A stretch of DNA of 64,000 nt from Litchfieldella rifensis (GTDB lineage Bacteria > Pseudomonadota > Gammaproteobacteria > Pseudomonadales > Halomonadaceae): contig NZ_JBHRUG010000019.1 in assembly GCF_042646605.1 (NCBI RefSeq), positions 186,001 to 250,000 of the forward strand, given 5' to 3'. Numbering within the stretch: position 1 is the stretch's first letter; each line of letters begins with the position of its first letter. A program made the position numbers and the translations under genes. Below are positions 17,338-25,088 of this stretch, piece after piece. The notes beneath the pieces were generated by a model, which saw only the letters and a list, made by a program, of their open reading frames with translations, made no database searches and was not told the DNA's origin.

Positions 17338-17349
17338 GCATCACCGCCT

Positions 17350-17934
17350 TCAGAAGAAGTCCTCGGGCTCGCGATCCTGGTCGTCCTCGGGGGCCTGCTG
17401 CTTGGCCTCATGGCACATGGCCGCGGCGCGGTCCAGCGCACTGCCGGCCCCGGCCAGTTGAAAGGCGAGATACCAGGGTTCCTCGTCGCCGATCTTCAGG
17501 CGCAGGGCGTCGCCGACATGCATCTCGTGCAGCAGGCGGTAGATCTCGGCAGTCTGGAAGCCGGCGTAGGCGCCGCTGTCGCCGCGCTCGCGGGTCAGGG
17601 TCACTTCGCTGTCGTGTCTCGGTGAGCGGTCGACACGCATTGCCCCCTGGTCAGCGCTGACGGTCTCGTCGCGGGCGGCGATCTTCCCCATGTCGACCCG
17701 TAACTCCAGTTGCGGCCGGCAGTCGTCGGGGATGAAGGTCACGGAAAAGTCGGTATCCGGGTAGTCGCTCATATTGCTGGCCCGAAAATAGCGCTCTTCG
17801 CCCAGCGAGAGCTCCATGGAGGTCCAGTGGCCGGCATTCTGGACGTGATTCCGGTTGAACATCAGCGCCGAAGATTGGCTGGCGAGACCGAGTGACAGGA
17901 GCCCGGCCAGGGCGGTCGAGATCAAGGGGTTCAT
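17350..17934 (-). CDS. Hypothetical periplasmic protein
   Basis: A 194-residue protein with a clear Sec signal peptide (MNPLISTALAGLLSLGLASQ, cleavage after SSA). The start at 17934 is preferred because it places the signal at the N-terminus. The mature part looks like an all-beta domain followed by a Gln/Asp/Glu-rich tail. There is a Cys at position 94 and another near 174 that could form a disulfide. I recognise no family. It is convergent with the TPM operon (12-base gap) and divergent from the lipoprotein gene. Confidence 0.75.
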   Translation of the reverse strand: MNPLISTALAGLLSLGLASQSSALMFNRNHVQNAGHWTSMELSLGEERYFRASNMSDYPDTDFSVTFIPDDCRPQLELRVDMGKIAARDETVSADQGAMRVDRSPRHDSEVTLTRERGDSGAYAGFQTAEIYRLLHEMHVGDALRLKIGDEEPWYLAFQLAGAGSALDRAAAMCHEAKQQAPEDDQDREPEDFF

Positions 17935-18086
17935 AGGGTTGGCTTCCCGCAACGCAAAAACGCAAAGGGTAGCGCATGAAGGGCGCCGTGCGGGAGAGGA
18001 GTGCGTGGCTTTTCCCGACGACCTTGCCGCTCGGGACGCCTCCGGCCATGCTGATGCTGCTGGTATCATTTTGACGGAGGCGGCCC

Positions 18087-18527
18087 ATGCGCTCCTTTAT
18101 CGGCGTGCTTGCCGTATCATTCTTGGTGGTCCTGTCGGGTTGCGCTTCCACGTTCGATCCGCGGGATCGAGCCATCCAGCTGACCGCGGGGCAGCCGCAG
18201 CAAGGCTTTCTGGGACCGGGCACCGACATTTATGTGTTTACGCTGGATAAGCCGTCCGATGTCGTGCTCGAGAGCCGGGTTGCCATCGCCAGTAGCATGG
18301 CGGTGACGCCCAATGCCGTGCTCTACGATGCCGAAGGAAACGTCGTGAGGCGCGACTGGCGCAGTGGCGACTGGGAGAACTTTCGTATTGCCATTACCTT
18401 GCCGGCCGGCACCTGGTATCTGCATGTCTATGACGGTCAGGCTTGCTTTTCGATGATGGACGACGACTGCATGGAAGGGGATCGCAACTACGAGGTGAGC
18501 CTCGAAGTCACTGAGCTGCCCCGCTAA
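18087..18527 (+). CDS. Lipoprotein with pre-peptidase C-terminal-like beta domain
   Basis: A 146-residue lipoprotein: signal peptide and lipobox LSGC (Cys at residue 18), then one beta-sandwich domain. The pattern (YVFTLDKPSDVVLES, LYDAEGNVVR, LPAGTWYLHVYDG) is that of pre-peptidase C-terminal-type domains, which bind calcium or ligands rather than catalyse. Likely outer-membrane anchored. No operon partner. Confidence 0.75.
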   Translation: MRSFIGVLAVSFLVVLSGCASTFDPRDRAIQLTAGQPQQGFLGPGTDIYVFTLDKPSDVVLESRVAIASSMAVTPNAVLYDAEGNVVRRDWRSGDWENFRIAITLPAGTWYLHVYDGQACFSMMDDDCMEGDRNYEVSLEVTELPR

Positions 18528-18556
18528 GGCCGTCAGCCCCCCTGCCAGCGGGCGCG

Positions 18557-19141
18557 TCAGTGGCGTAATGCATCGCTGACGCGAACCCATTCACTAATTA
18601 AGTTATCCAGAGATTGGGTAATTTGCTCATCAATGAGTTCACCCTGGGCATCGAAGGCTTGGGCGGCATGCGGTACGCTAAGCTGCTGAGGTAGTACGTG
18701 TACCCCAATGTTGCCCAGCATCATGCGCAATGCCACCAGGCCGCGTCGTCCGCCGGTGGCGCCTCCCGAGGCCGCGCACAGTGCTGCTACCTTGCCTCGG
18801 AAGGCGACCAACGCCGGTTCGTCCGGATGTTCGCGGCGCGATATCCAGTCCAGGGTGTTCTTGAGCAAAGGGGTCAAACTACTGTTATATTCCGGTGCGG
18901 CGATCAGGAAGCCATCGCAGTCACGAAATAGCGCTTTCAGCGTTTTGGCCGCTTTCGGCAGGCCTTCGTGAGCTTCCAGATCGCCGTGGTAGAGCGGCAT
19001 GGGATAATCGGCGAGGTCGAGGAAGCTGATCTCAGCGTCATATCGCTGAGCCATCGTGGCCGCGACTCTGGCCAGGCGCTTGTTGAGAGAATCTTGGCGG
19101 GCGCTCCCGGCAAAACATAGCAGGCGGGGCTGGTTGGTCAT
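18557..19141 (-). CDS. NADPH-dependent FMN reductase family protein
   Basis: A 194-residue flavodoxin-like oxidoreductase. The FMN phosphate loop GSARQDSLNKRLA (residues about 12-24) and the second flavin motif APEYNSSLTPLLKNTLDWIS are both canonical. Expected to reduce FMN, quinones or azo compounds in the cytosol. Single gene; its 3' end converges on the lipoprotein gene, 29 bases apart. Confidence 0.9.
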   Translation of the reverse strand: MTNQPRLLCFAGSARQDSLNKRLARVAATMAQRYDAEISFLDLADYPMPLYHGDLEAHEGLPKAAKTLKALFRDCDGFLIAAPEYNSSLTPLLKNTLDWISRREHPDEPALVAFRGKVAALCAASGGATGGRRGLVALRMMLGNIGVHVLPQQLSVPHAAQAFDAQGELIDEQITQSLDNLISEWVRVSDALRH

Positions 19142-19338
19142 CCGAGGTCTCCTGTCATGCCAAGCAGTGGCGGAGCCTTAACCATAGCGCTCGCTGGCGT
19201 TAAACCCAAAGAATGCCTTCTTTAAATAGCGGTGATCGACTTTATGGAAAGAGTGGACAGCATGGTATTCATGGACATACTTCCTATAGAGGGCAGGGGA
19301 ATTCGGGTAATGCAAGGAACACTAGAGGGACAACAATA

Positions 19339-20715
19339 ATGATACCCGGGATATATCGCGAAACGCGGCGCTTCATGGTGCTGTCAGTGGTGTTTCTGGC
19401 ACTTCTCGCGTTGACACTTTCTTCATCGGCTCGCGCCAATCCTCGCTATGCATCGATCGTCGTCGATGTGGCTAGCGGCGAGGTGTTACATGCGGCCAAT
19501 TCAAGGGCTACTCGCTACCCGGCATCGTTGACCAAGATGATGACCTTGTATCTGCTGTTCGAGGCGATCGAGCAGGGGCGGGTAACGCTCGACCAACCGT
19601 TGCCGGTATCGAGTTATGCGGCATCGAAACCGGCTTCCAAGTTGTGGCTGAAAGCGGGTAGCAGCATCACCGTGCGCGAGGCGATTCCCGCCTTGATCAT
19701 ACGCTCGGCCAATGATGTCGCTGTGGTGGTCGCCGAAGCACTAGGCGGAACCGAGAGCGACTTCGGCCGGTTGATGACCGCGAAAGCCCGGGAAATGGGG
19801 ATGAACGATACCCACTTTCGCAATGCTTCCGGCTTGCCGGATAGAGGCCAGACCACCACGGCGCGTGACATGGCCACACTCTCGATCCGGTTGATGCAGG
19901 ATTTCCCGCAGTATTACGATCACTTTTCCCAAACCAGCTTCTTGTACGAGGGGAGGAAGCATACCGGCCATAATCGTCTGCTCACCAACTACGATGGTGC
20001 CGATGGCCTGAAGACCGGTTATATCCGTGATTCCGGCTTCAATGTCGCCACCTCGGCAGTGCGCGACGGGCGTCGTATCGTCGCCGTGGTCATGGGCGGC
20101 TTTACCGCTCAGTCGCGGGACGCCCACATGACCAAGCTGCTCGATCGGGGCTTCGTGCAGGCCTCCATGCTTCAGGCGCGTGACTGGATAGCCAGCGCGG
20201 ATATCTCGGATGCCAAACCGATACGTGTCGCAGCGACAGCGCCTCAGGCACGGCCAGATCGCGTCGATGATCTGACTCGCTCCGTCACGCCTCAGCCGTC
20301 ACCCGCCCAATTGGCGGATGCCGCTGCCACGACGCGTGTCGAATCCTCGTTCCTGGCGGCGACTCAAGCCATACCGCATGAGTCGTTCCAAACCGCCAGC
20401 ACACCGGCCAACGACCCGATTCTGGCGCTGGTCAATCGAGTCGAGAGCGGGATGGGGGATCAACAGGAAGCCATGGGCGGCGACTGGGCGGTACAGGTCG
20501 GGGCCTTCCAGGATGCCGGTATGGCACAGGATCTGGCCGTGCGAGCGGCCGACTACCTGCAAGATGAGTTGCAGGCCCGGGTTGCCGTTACCGAAGCGCC
20601 AGCGCCAGAGCGCAGAGTCTACCGTGCCCGGTTGATCGACATGCAGGAACAGCAAGCACGCAGCGCCTGCAATCAACTGGCGCGGCAAGGCATGGAGTGC
20701 CTGGTGGTGAGATAA
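19339..20715 (+). CDS. D-alanyl-D-alanine carboxypeptidase (S11, DacA/DacC type) with C-terminal SPOR domain
   Basis: Low-molecular-weight penicillin-binding protein of about 458 residues trimming the terminal D-Ala from peptidoglycan stem peptides. Signal peptide in the first 38 residues (ending SSARA); active-site SLTK, SAN and KTG motifs are all present, in the normal order. In place of the usual C-terminal amphipathic anchor, the last 80 residues form a SPOR domain (WAVQVGAFQDAGMAQDLA), which would direct the enzyme to denuded septal glycan. The start at 19339 follows AGAGGGA. Confidence 0.92.
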   Translation: MIPGIYRETRRFMVLSVVFLALLALTLSSSARANPRYASIVVDVASGEVLHAANSRATRYPASLTKMMTLYLLFEAIEQGRVTLDQPLPVSSYAASKPASKLWLKAGSSITVREAIPALIIRSANDVAVVVAEALGGTESDFGRLMTAKAREMGMNDTHFRNASGLPDRGQTTTARDMATLSIRLMQDFPQYYDHFSQTSFLYEGRKHTGHNRLLTNYDGADGLKTGYIRDSGFNVATSAVRDGRRIVAVVMGGFTAQSRDAHMTKLLDRGFVQASMLQARDWIASADISDAKPIRVAATAPQARPDRVDDLTRSVTPQPSPAQLADAAATTRVESSFLAATQAIPHESFQTASTPANDPILALVNRVESGMGDQQEAMGGDWAVQVGAFQDAGMAQDLAVRAADYLQDELQARVAVTEAPAPERRVYRARLIDMQEQQARSACNQLARQGMECLVVR

Positions 20716-22341
20716 GATCATTGTCGGGCTGAGGCCCGGCAATGACTCCCAACTTCGATATTGCGTCTCGGCAAGGCTGCCCTCGTCGTCTCGATGAGTC
20801 GCTTCGTCGGCCCGCTCGGCTTCCTCAAGCTCCCACTGCTCATGATCGGCAGTGAGCGAAGCGGTTATGGCACCAAGGGTGCGGTTATAGTAGCGACTGG
20901 GTAGGGCATCCTCTCTAACTTCCAGGACTTCCAGGACTTCCAGGACTTCCAGGACTTCCAGGACTTCCAGGACTTCCAGGACTTCCAGGACTTCCAGGAC
21001 TTCCAGGACTTCCAGCGCCTCGCGATAGTCTCGAAAACGCTGCGCCAACCAAGCCAGATAGATCAGGGTATGAAATCGAAAGTTGTCCGGGGTCGGACGT
21101 TGGTAATCACCAGTCTGGCGCTGATAGTGACGGGCGAGGGCCAGTAGCGAGTAACCTTCGACCCGGTCATCCAGTTCGAACAGGCGGGAAAACTGACGGC
21201 CTCTAACTGCGAGGTTGTCCAGGCTTGGAAAGGGCACGCCTGCCATGGTGGCACGACGATACATGCGATGCTGCGTGGCGCGCGACAGCTCGGCGCTGGT
21301 CTTCTGCTCATCGGAGGTAAGGCCGCCGCCGATATCCTCGCTGATACCCGGACATAGTTCCTCATGCCAATTGGCGTTACGGGTGCCGAGAGGGCGGCAG
21401 CGGCGATAGAAGCGTCGCTCATGGGCGGCGATCAAGTGCAGTGCCTGGCGACAGCCGGGGTGCAGCGTGCCACCATCATCGAGCACTGGCGTCAGGGGAT
21501 GAAACCAGTCCAGCGGCCCCATCTTGGGGAGCGTGCGATCCACGCAGTCGAGTAGTCCAACGAACACGACTTGCACCTCGATGCCCCGGTAGCGGTAGGT
21601 ATCGCTCTCCTGTTCACACGTCTCGTCCAGCAGCTCTCGCACGAAGGCTTTAGCCATGGCTGCGCCGAAATCGAAGCCGAAGACCGATACGCGTACCCGG
21701 GCCAGTGGCAACTGACCTTGCTGCTGTACGTCGCGCACGCTTTGCTGGAAATCGCGAATCGCTGAAGACTGGCGTGTATGGGAGCCGCTGATCAACACGT
21801 TGGCGGCGATCGGGTTATCGCGAATAGGAGCGAATGCCTCGGCCCCCGTGCGCACCGCCGAGTCCCGGGCCTGCTTGACCCAATTCCAGGGGCGGGTGAC
21901 CGAGCCCTTGAAGGAGCGACCGAACACCTCCCACCAGCGCCCCTTGCGCTCGCCGGAGGCGACGTCACCGGCTGCCTCGATAGCGCTATTGCGCAGCCGC
22001 GCATCGCGGGTGGCTTCTGCTTCGTTGGGGACACGGTGGGCCGCCGCCATCAGATTCTCGGAGAGGCTGGTCCCGAAGGGAGTGCCGAGACCGGAATAGT
22101 AGTGTTTGATAAATTTATTCGAAATCGTACTGTTTTCTTGCGGAGGGTAGGCACTGAAGAGCCGGCCGATGTTACTGACCCGCCCCTCCCGGAGGTCTTG
22201 CTCTAAGTGTCTGCCCATGCCATCGAAGAAGAAACCGACCTCCAATGTCTGACGGCAGTCGGCTCCCAATCGGGAAGCTGGAGCATTGTCCGCTCGCGCA
22301 TTCAATGCTTGAAGGCACTCGAGTGTTTGCTGGTCAGTCAT
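20299..22341 (-). CDS. Tle1-like T6SS phospholipase effector (DUF2235)
   Basis: About 680 residues in an open frame from the ATG at 22341 (AGGAG upstream). The DUF2235/Tle1 alpha/beta hydrolase plan is visible: VGFFFDGMGRHLE near residue 35, a nucleophile-elbow region FGFDFGAAMAKAF, and downstream helical blocks. The elbow normally reads GFSRGA; here D224 replaces the serine. After residue 443 comes a run of LEV tripeptides. No stop occurs before 20299, so the frame continues 417 bases antisense into the carboxypeptidase gene; the natural 3' end was probably lost. Neighbours (DUF3304, DUF4123, vgrG relic, hcp) identify it as a T6SS effector locus. Activity is doubtful. Confidence 0.75.
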   Translation of the reverse strand: MTDQQTLECLQALNARADNAPASRLGADCRQTLEVGFFFDGMGRHLEQDLREGRVSNIGRLFSAYPPQENSTISNKFIKHYYSGLGTPFGTSLSENLMAAAHRVPNEAEATRDARLRNSAIEAAGDVASGERKGRWWEVFGRSFKGSVTRPWNWVKQARDSAVRTGAEAFAPIRDNPIAANVLISGSHTRQSSAIRDFQQSVRDVQQQGQLPLARVRVSVFGFDFGAAMAKAFVRELLDETCEQESDTYRYRGIEVQVVFVGLLDCVDRTLPKMGPLDWFHPLTPVLDDGGTLHPGCRQALHLIAAHERRFYRRCRPLGTRNANWHEELCPGISEDIGGGLTSDEQKTSAELSRATQHRMYRRATMAGVPFPSLDNLAVRGRQFSRLFELDDRVEGYSLLALARHYQRQTGDYQRPTPDNFRFHTLIYLAWLAQRFRDYREALEVLEVLEVLEVLEVLEVLEVLEVLEVLEVLEVREDALPSRYYNRTLGAITASLTADHEQWELEEAERADEATHRDDEGSLAETQYRSWESLPGLSPTMILSHHQALHALPRQLIAGAACLLFLHVDQPGTVDSALWRWRFGNGNPGLQLILQVVGRSHGQILCHTGILEGPDLYRPVAAHGFLLIPHPALDSIDQRQNRVVGRCAGGLERLMRYGLSRRQERGFDTRRGSGIRQLGG
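20721..20742. terminator. Hairpin between the carboxypeptidase and the Tle1-like gene
   Basis: TTGTCGGGC (20721-20729) and GCCCGGCAA (20734-20742) form a 9-bp stem with one wobble pair and a TGAG loop, just after the carboxypeptidase stop. The convergent Tle1-like frame runs through it. Confidence 0.5.
20919..21015. repeat. 9-bp tandem repeat CTTCCAGGA, about 10.8 copies
   Basis: Ten identical copies of CTTCCAGGA plus a partial eleventh, with no mismatch. On the minus strand it encodes an uninterrupted (Leu-Glu-Val)n run within the Tle1-like protein. Perfect identity implies recent expansion by slippage; the unit is three codons, so expansion never shifts the frame. Confidence 0.97.
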
Positions 22342-22780
22342 CGTTATGGTACTCCTCACGAAGTCGCTCGGAGAGTGGTGACTGTAAGGTCGGGCTCCAG
22401 GCCATCTCTACCCGGTTGCCGGGAAGAAAATGCACGTGCAGGTACTGATCTTCCCGGCTGCGCACCGGCATGGGCAGGGTAACGCTATGGCGTTCTTCCT
22501 TTAGCCCTGCTTCGATATCTTTGGGAGTTACATCAAGTATCCATACCACCTCGGCAGTATCGCCCCTGAATGACCAACAGCAAGTCGTTCCTCCGTTTCC
22601 TCCCCAATTGTCATTGACCCAGTAACTAAAGATTGGCCGGCCGGTATGGTTGTGACTCTTCAATCTACCGGTGTCTCGACGAGAATAATCTTGCCAAGCC
22701 ACAGCAGCGATGAGGCCTGCGACAAAAACAACTTGAAGCCAAACCGGTACGAAACGATCGAATGCCCAACGAAACAACAT
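22334..22780 (-). CDS. DUF3304 family protein, T6SS effector-locus protein
   Basis: A 148-residue protein with one N-terminal membrane helix (FVPVWLQVVFVAGLIAAVAW) and a periplasm-facing domain with the DUF3304 block HTGRPIFSYWVNDNWGGN, then CCWSF and VVWILDVTPKDIEAG. DUF3304 proteins accompany Tle1-type lipase effectors; an immunity or accessory role is likely but unproven. It overlaps the DUF4123 gene (TGATG) upstream and the lipase gene by eight bases downstream, so the three are co-translated. Confidence 0.8.
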   Translation of the reverse strand: MLFRWAFDRFVPVWLQVVFVAGLIAAVAWQDYSRRDTGRLKSHNHTGRPIFSYWVNDNWGGNGGTTCCWSFRGDTAEVVWILDVTPKDIEAGLKEERHSVTLPMPVRSREDQYLHVHFLPGNRVEMAWSPTLQSPLSERLREEYHNDD

Positions 22781-23565
22781 CAGAACATTTCTCCGTGCTT
22801 TTCCGTAAGCAATTCGAGCAGAGGCGCTTTGCCGTTAGCGGCTTGCTGCAGCAAGGGCCGCATTTCTTTCGATTGCCAGGTGTCTTCACCTTGACTTAGC
22901 AGGAGGTACGCATAAGTTCGGCGATCCGATGCACGCGTTAATCCATGCCTATCAGCGTCCTCCAGCGTCTTTGCCACCAAGCGAGGACGCTCGCAGCTGC
23001 ATACCCCGGTGAACAGGTCAGGGGCGTTCTCGACTAATTCCGCTGTCAGCCTCATGACCTCGGTATTGCCGTTCAGCGCTACCCACAAGTCATCGTTCAC
23101 CTTCAATTTCCATGGCCTTGGGGTTTCCTTGTGTGCCACGCCCTCAAGTGCTGTCCATCCATACTTCCCGCTTCGATACCACCAGTGGCGTATGCCTGCG
23201 AACAGTGCACTACGGTACTCGTCGGGGGCATCGGCATGCAGGCGCTCGATGACCTCGGGTACGTAGAAGCGTAACAAGGAGCGTTTACCCTCGAGACTCT
23301 CGACAATCATGGCGGGTGCCAACTGAGCCGCGAGCAGTTCTCCATCAAGCTCGCTCTCGATCCAAGCATACAGAGCACAAGATATCTTTTCGAAGTGTTG
23401 CCAAGCCTCTAGTCGAGAATCGTTGACTTCTAGTACCCAGGGGCCTTCACGCATTAGGTGAGGCTGAGCGCCGTCATCGATCAATGGCCAGTAGCAGTTG
23501 CTTGTCTCGAATGTTGAAAAAAGAGCGGAGCGAGTTGCAGGTGATAGTGAGGCCAGTTCAACCAA
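22780..23565 (-). CDS. DUF4123 family T6SS adaptor/chaperone, N-terminus altered
   Basis: About 261 residues with the DUF4123 pattern (YWPLIDDGAQPHLMREGPW, later FYVPEVIERLH and GIRHWWY). Such adaptors load a lipase or other effector onto the VgrG tip. No credible ATG with a ribosome binding site is visible at the 5' side: the only starts are TTG/GTG codons, and the frame runs on upstream in register with vgrG remnant codons until a TAG at 23745. A deletion appears to have joined vgrG to this gene and removed the original start. The lower GC of this part differs from the flanks, suggesting acquisition. Confidence 0.72.
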   Translation of the reverse strand: MVELASLSPATRSALFSTFETSNCYWPLIDDGAQPHLMREGPWVLEVNDSRLEAWQHFEKISCALYAWIESELDGELLAAQLAPAMIVESLEGKRSLLRFYVPEVIERLHADAPDEYRSALFAGIRHWWYRSGKYGWTALEGVAHKETPRPWKLKVNDDLWVALNGNTEVMRLTAELVENAPDLFTGVCSCERPRLVAKTLEDADRHGLTRASDRRTYAYLLLSQGEDTWQSKEMRPLLQQAANGKAPLLELLTEKHGEMF

Positions 23566-24105
23566 GGCAAAGCGCTTTACCGCGTTATGCTTCTGGGCGG
23601 CTTCCTCGCCGAGGCGGTCGCGGTGGACCTGGAGGAAGCTATCGTGACCGATCTGCTCGCGACGGTCGTTGAGCGTCAGCAGTTCGAGGTCTTTCTGGGC
23701 GTGCAGCCAGATCTGTTCGCGGTCCTTTTCATCCTCGAAGCGCAGCTAGTGGAAGCCTTCGCCCTGGTGGGTCTGGGTACGGATCACGGTGCGCGTCTTG
23801 TGCTCGGGCAGGGCGTAGGGCGGGGTGTTGACCGCGTGGTAGGTGCGCCCGGTGATCAGCGGCTGGTCGGGGTCGCCTTCCAGGAACTCGACGATCACCT
23901 CGTGGCCGATGCGCGGGATGGCCAGCATGCCGTAACCGCCCCCGGCCCAGCCCTGGGAGACACGCAGCCAGGCGCTGGCGAACGTGACGCTGAGTTCGAA
24001 GGGATGGGAGAGCCGTTCGCGGTGCGTGAAGTCGACCACCGCCAGGTCGAGCGCGTCGTGCCCGGCAAGTGCGAGCGTGAACTGCAGTCCGGTGCGGTTG
24101 GCCAT
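23566..24105 (-). pseudogene. vgrG: vgrG remnant (T6SS spike protein)
   Basis: Starts well (GGAGGGACC then ATG at 24105; MANRTGLQFTLALAGHDALD). After about 45 residues it jumps from the N-terminal gp27-like domain straight to the later segment WAGGGYGMLAIPRIGHEVIV, with EFLEGDPDQPLITGRTYH. About 300 residues are deleted. It continues to THQGEGFH, then an in-frame TAG where VgrG has Glu, then LRFEDEKDREQIWLHAQKDL, and fades into the DUF4123 frame. A full VgrG has 600 or more residues; the spike needle is missing, so this cannot form a spike. Confidence 0.88.
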
Positions 24106-24152
24106 GGTCCCTCCTGGACATCGGTAGGCTGGGTGCCGATCACGGAACGACA

Positions 24153-24192
24153 CGCTGACGCCAGGGCTTGCCAGCAAGCCCTGGCGTCAGCG
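24153..24192. terminator. 18-bp perfect hairpin between hcp and vgrG
   Basis: The arms 24153-24170 and 24175-24192 are perfect reverse complements with a CCAG loop; each begins or ends with CGCTGACG or its complement. A second inverted repeat (GACGGGGCGG at 24206-24215 with 24243-24252) lies between it and the hcp stop. No U-run follows, so they may act as a strong 3' stabiliser or attenuator that keeps hcp mRNA above the downstream genes. Confidence 0.6.
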
Positions 24193-24263
24193 CAGCGGTC
24201 AGCACGACGGGGCGGACTCCTTGGCGCGAGTCATTGGCGAGACCGCCCCGTCATGCCCCGGCC

Positions 24264-24782
24264 TTACGACTCGAGCGGGGCGCGCCAGTCGTCGGACCCC
24301 GAGGTACCGGCGACGGTGTGTTCCCAATCGATCTTGCGGTAGGCCAGCGACACGTCCATCAGTTGGGTGAATTCGGACTTGGCGACATCCTGGGCATGCG
24401 GCATGCGCAGGTTGATGTCGACGATGGTGGCGTCGGTCAGGGTGGTGGTGAAGAAGTGTTCCTGCTTGCCTTCCACCGAGGTGCGATACCACTTCAGCTC
24501 GACGTTGGGCAGCATTTCGCCGGAGGCCAGGGCGTTGTACATCAGCGGCACGGCCTTGTTCAGCGCCACGGTGAACACGAACGGCTTATGGGCGCGCTGG
24601 CCGGACGGCTGGCCGGACTGCGGGTCGGTGGGGACGGTCACCACATGCTTGAATTCCTGGACCAGCATCTCGTCTTCATGGCCTTCGACGTAGATGTTGC
24701 CCACGGAATCGGCGGTGAAGGCGCCGGCGGTGATGTTGCCCTGGGTCTGGCCTTCGATGCTGATATAGCAAGGGGTCGGCAT
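24264..24782 (-). CDS. hcp: Hcp family T6SS tube protein
   Basis: A 172-residue Hcp: it opens with the family hallmark PCYISIEGQTQGNITAGAFT, followed by the VEGHEDEMLVQEFKHVV strand region and the RAHKPFVFTVALNKAVPLMY block. Hexamers stack into the T6SS inner tube and also carry effectors. No tssA-M genes are in the window, so this is an orphan hcp-vgrG-effector island that would depend on an apparatus elsewhere. Its promoter region has a sigma-54 look. Confidence 0.95.
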   Translation of the reverse strand: MPTPCYISIEGQTQGNITAGAFTADSVGNIYVEGHEDEMLVQEFKHVVTVPTDPQSGQPSGQRAHKPFVFTVALNKAVPLMYNALASGEMLPNVELKWYRTSVEGKQEHFFTTTLTDATIVDINLRMPHAQDVAKSEFTQLMDVSLAYRKIDWEHTVAGTSGSDDWRAPLES

Positions 24783-24833
24783 GAGTCTGCTCCTTGACGG
24801 TGTGGAAAAATGTCCGATGGACCCCTTGTAAGG

Positions 24834-24849
24834 GGCAGGGAGCGTGCCA
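24834..24849 (-). promoter_or_regulatory. Sigma-54 (-24/-12) promoter of hcp
   Basis: On the minus strand the 16-mer TGGCACGCTCCCTGCC matches the sigma-54 consensus TGGCACGRNNNTTGCW at the GG and GC cores with exact spacing; two non-core positions differ. The predicted start of transcription is near 24823, about 40 bases before the hcp ATG. T6SS hcp operons are known to use sigma-54 in several gammaproteobacteria. Confidence 0.7.
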
Positions 24850-24869
24850 TCTCATGTAAAAAATTGATA

Positions 24870-24882
24870 AATCAATACGTTA
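24870..24882. promoter_or_regulatory. IHF-binding consensus between the sigma-54 promoter and its upstream sites
   Basis: AATCAATACGTTA is an exact match to the IHF consensus WATCAANNNNTTR, within an AT-rich stretch (24858-24895). It sits between the -24 element and the palindromic sites, where IHF bends DNA for enhancer-binding proteins. Confidence 0.6.
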
Positions 24883-24916
24883 TGATTTTTCTTCAAACCA
24901 TGTCTAAGTATGTTTA

Positions 24917-24970
24917 GGCAAGAAGTTGCCCTGGGCGGGCAAGATATTGCCCAGCGGGCAACTTCTTGCC
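24917..24970. promoter_or_regulatory. Three GGCAA-N4-TTGCC palindromes, candidate enhancer sites for hcp
   Basis: Sites at 24917-24930 (GGCAAGAAGTTGCC), 24938-24951 (GGCAAGATATTGCC) and 24957-24970 (GGCAACTTCTTGCC), starting 21 and 19 bases apart, about two helical turns. They lie 70-120 bases upstream of the -24 element, the typical place for enhancer-binding-protein sites. Sites 1 and 3 are also complementary to each other over 15 bases. Apart from this array, the IHF site and the promoter, the hcp-to-ABC gap (24783-25037) shows nothing else. Confidence 0.7.
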
Positions 24971-25037
24971 TGATTTTTCCGAGGTTATGTTAAGGCTACG
25001 AGGCTTGGCCACGTATGCTCTTGCGTGCCTGACGACC

Positions 25038-25065
25038 AAAAAAAGAGGTGGCCAGTGGCCACCTC
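25038..25065 (-). terminator. Rho-independent terminator of the ABC operon
   Basis: Perfect 9-bp stem (25045-25053 with 25057-25065, GAGGTGGCC and its complement), followed on the minus strand by seven T (25044-25038). It lies 24 bases after the ABC ATPase stop. Confidence 0.9.
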
Positions 25066-25088
25066 AAGCACTACTTGCCTAGCAATCG

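Noticed and set aside
20919..21015. 9-bp array as a possible iteron origin or CRISPR
   Set aside because: It lies within a coding frame, has no spacers, no rep gene and no DnaA boxes nearby.
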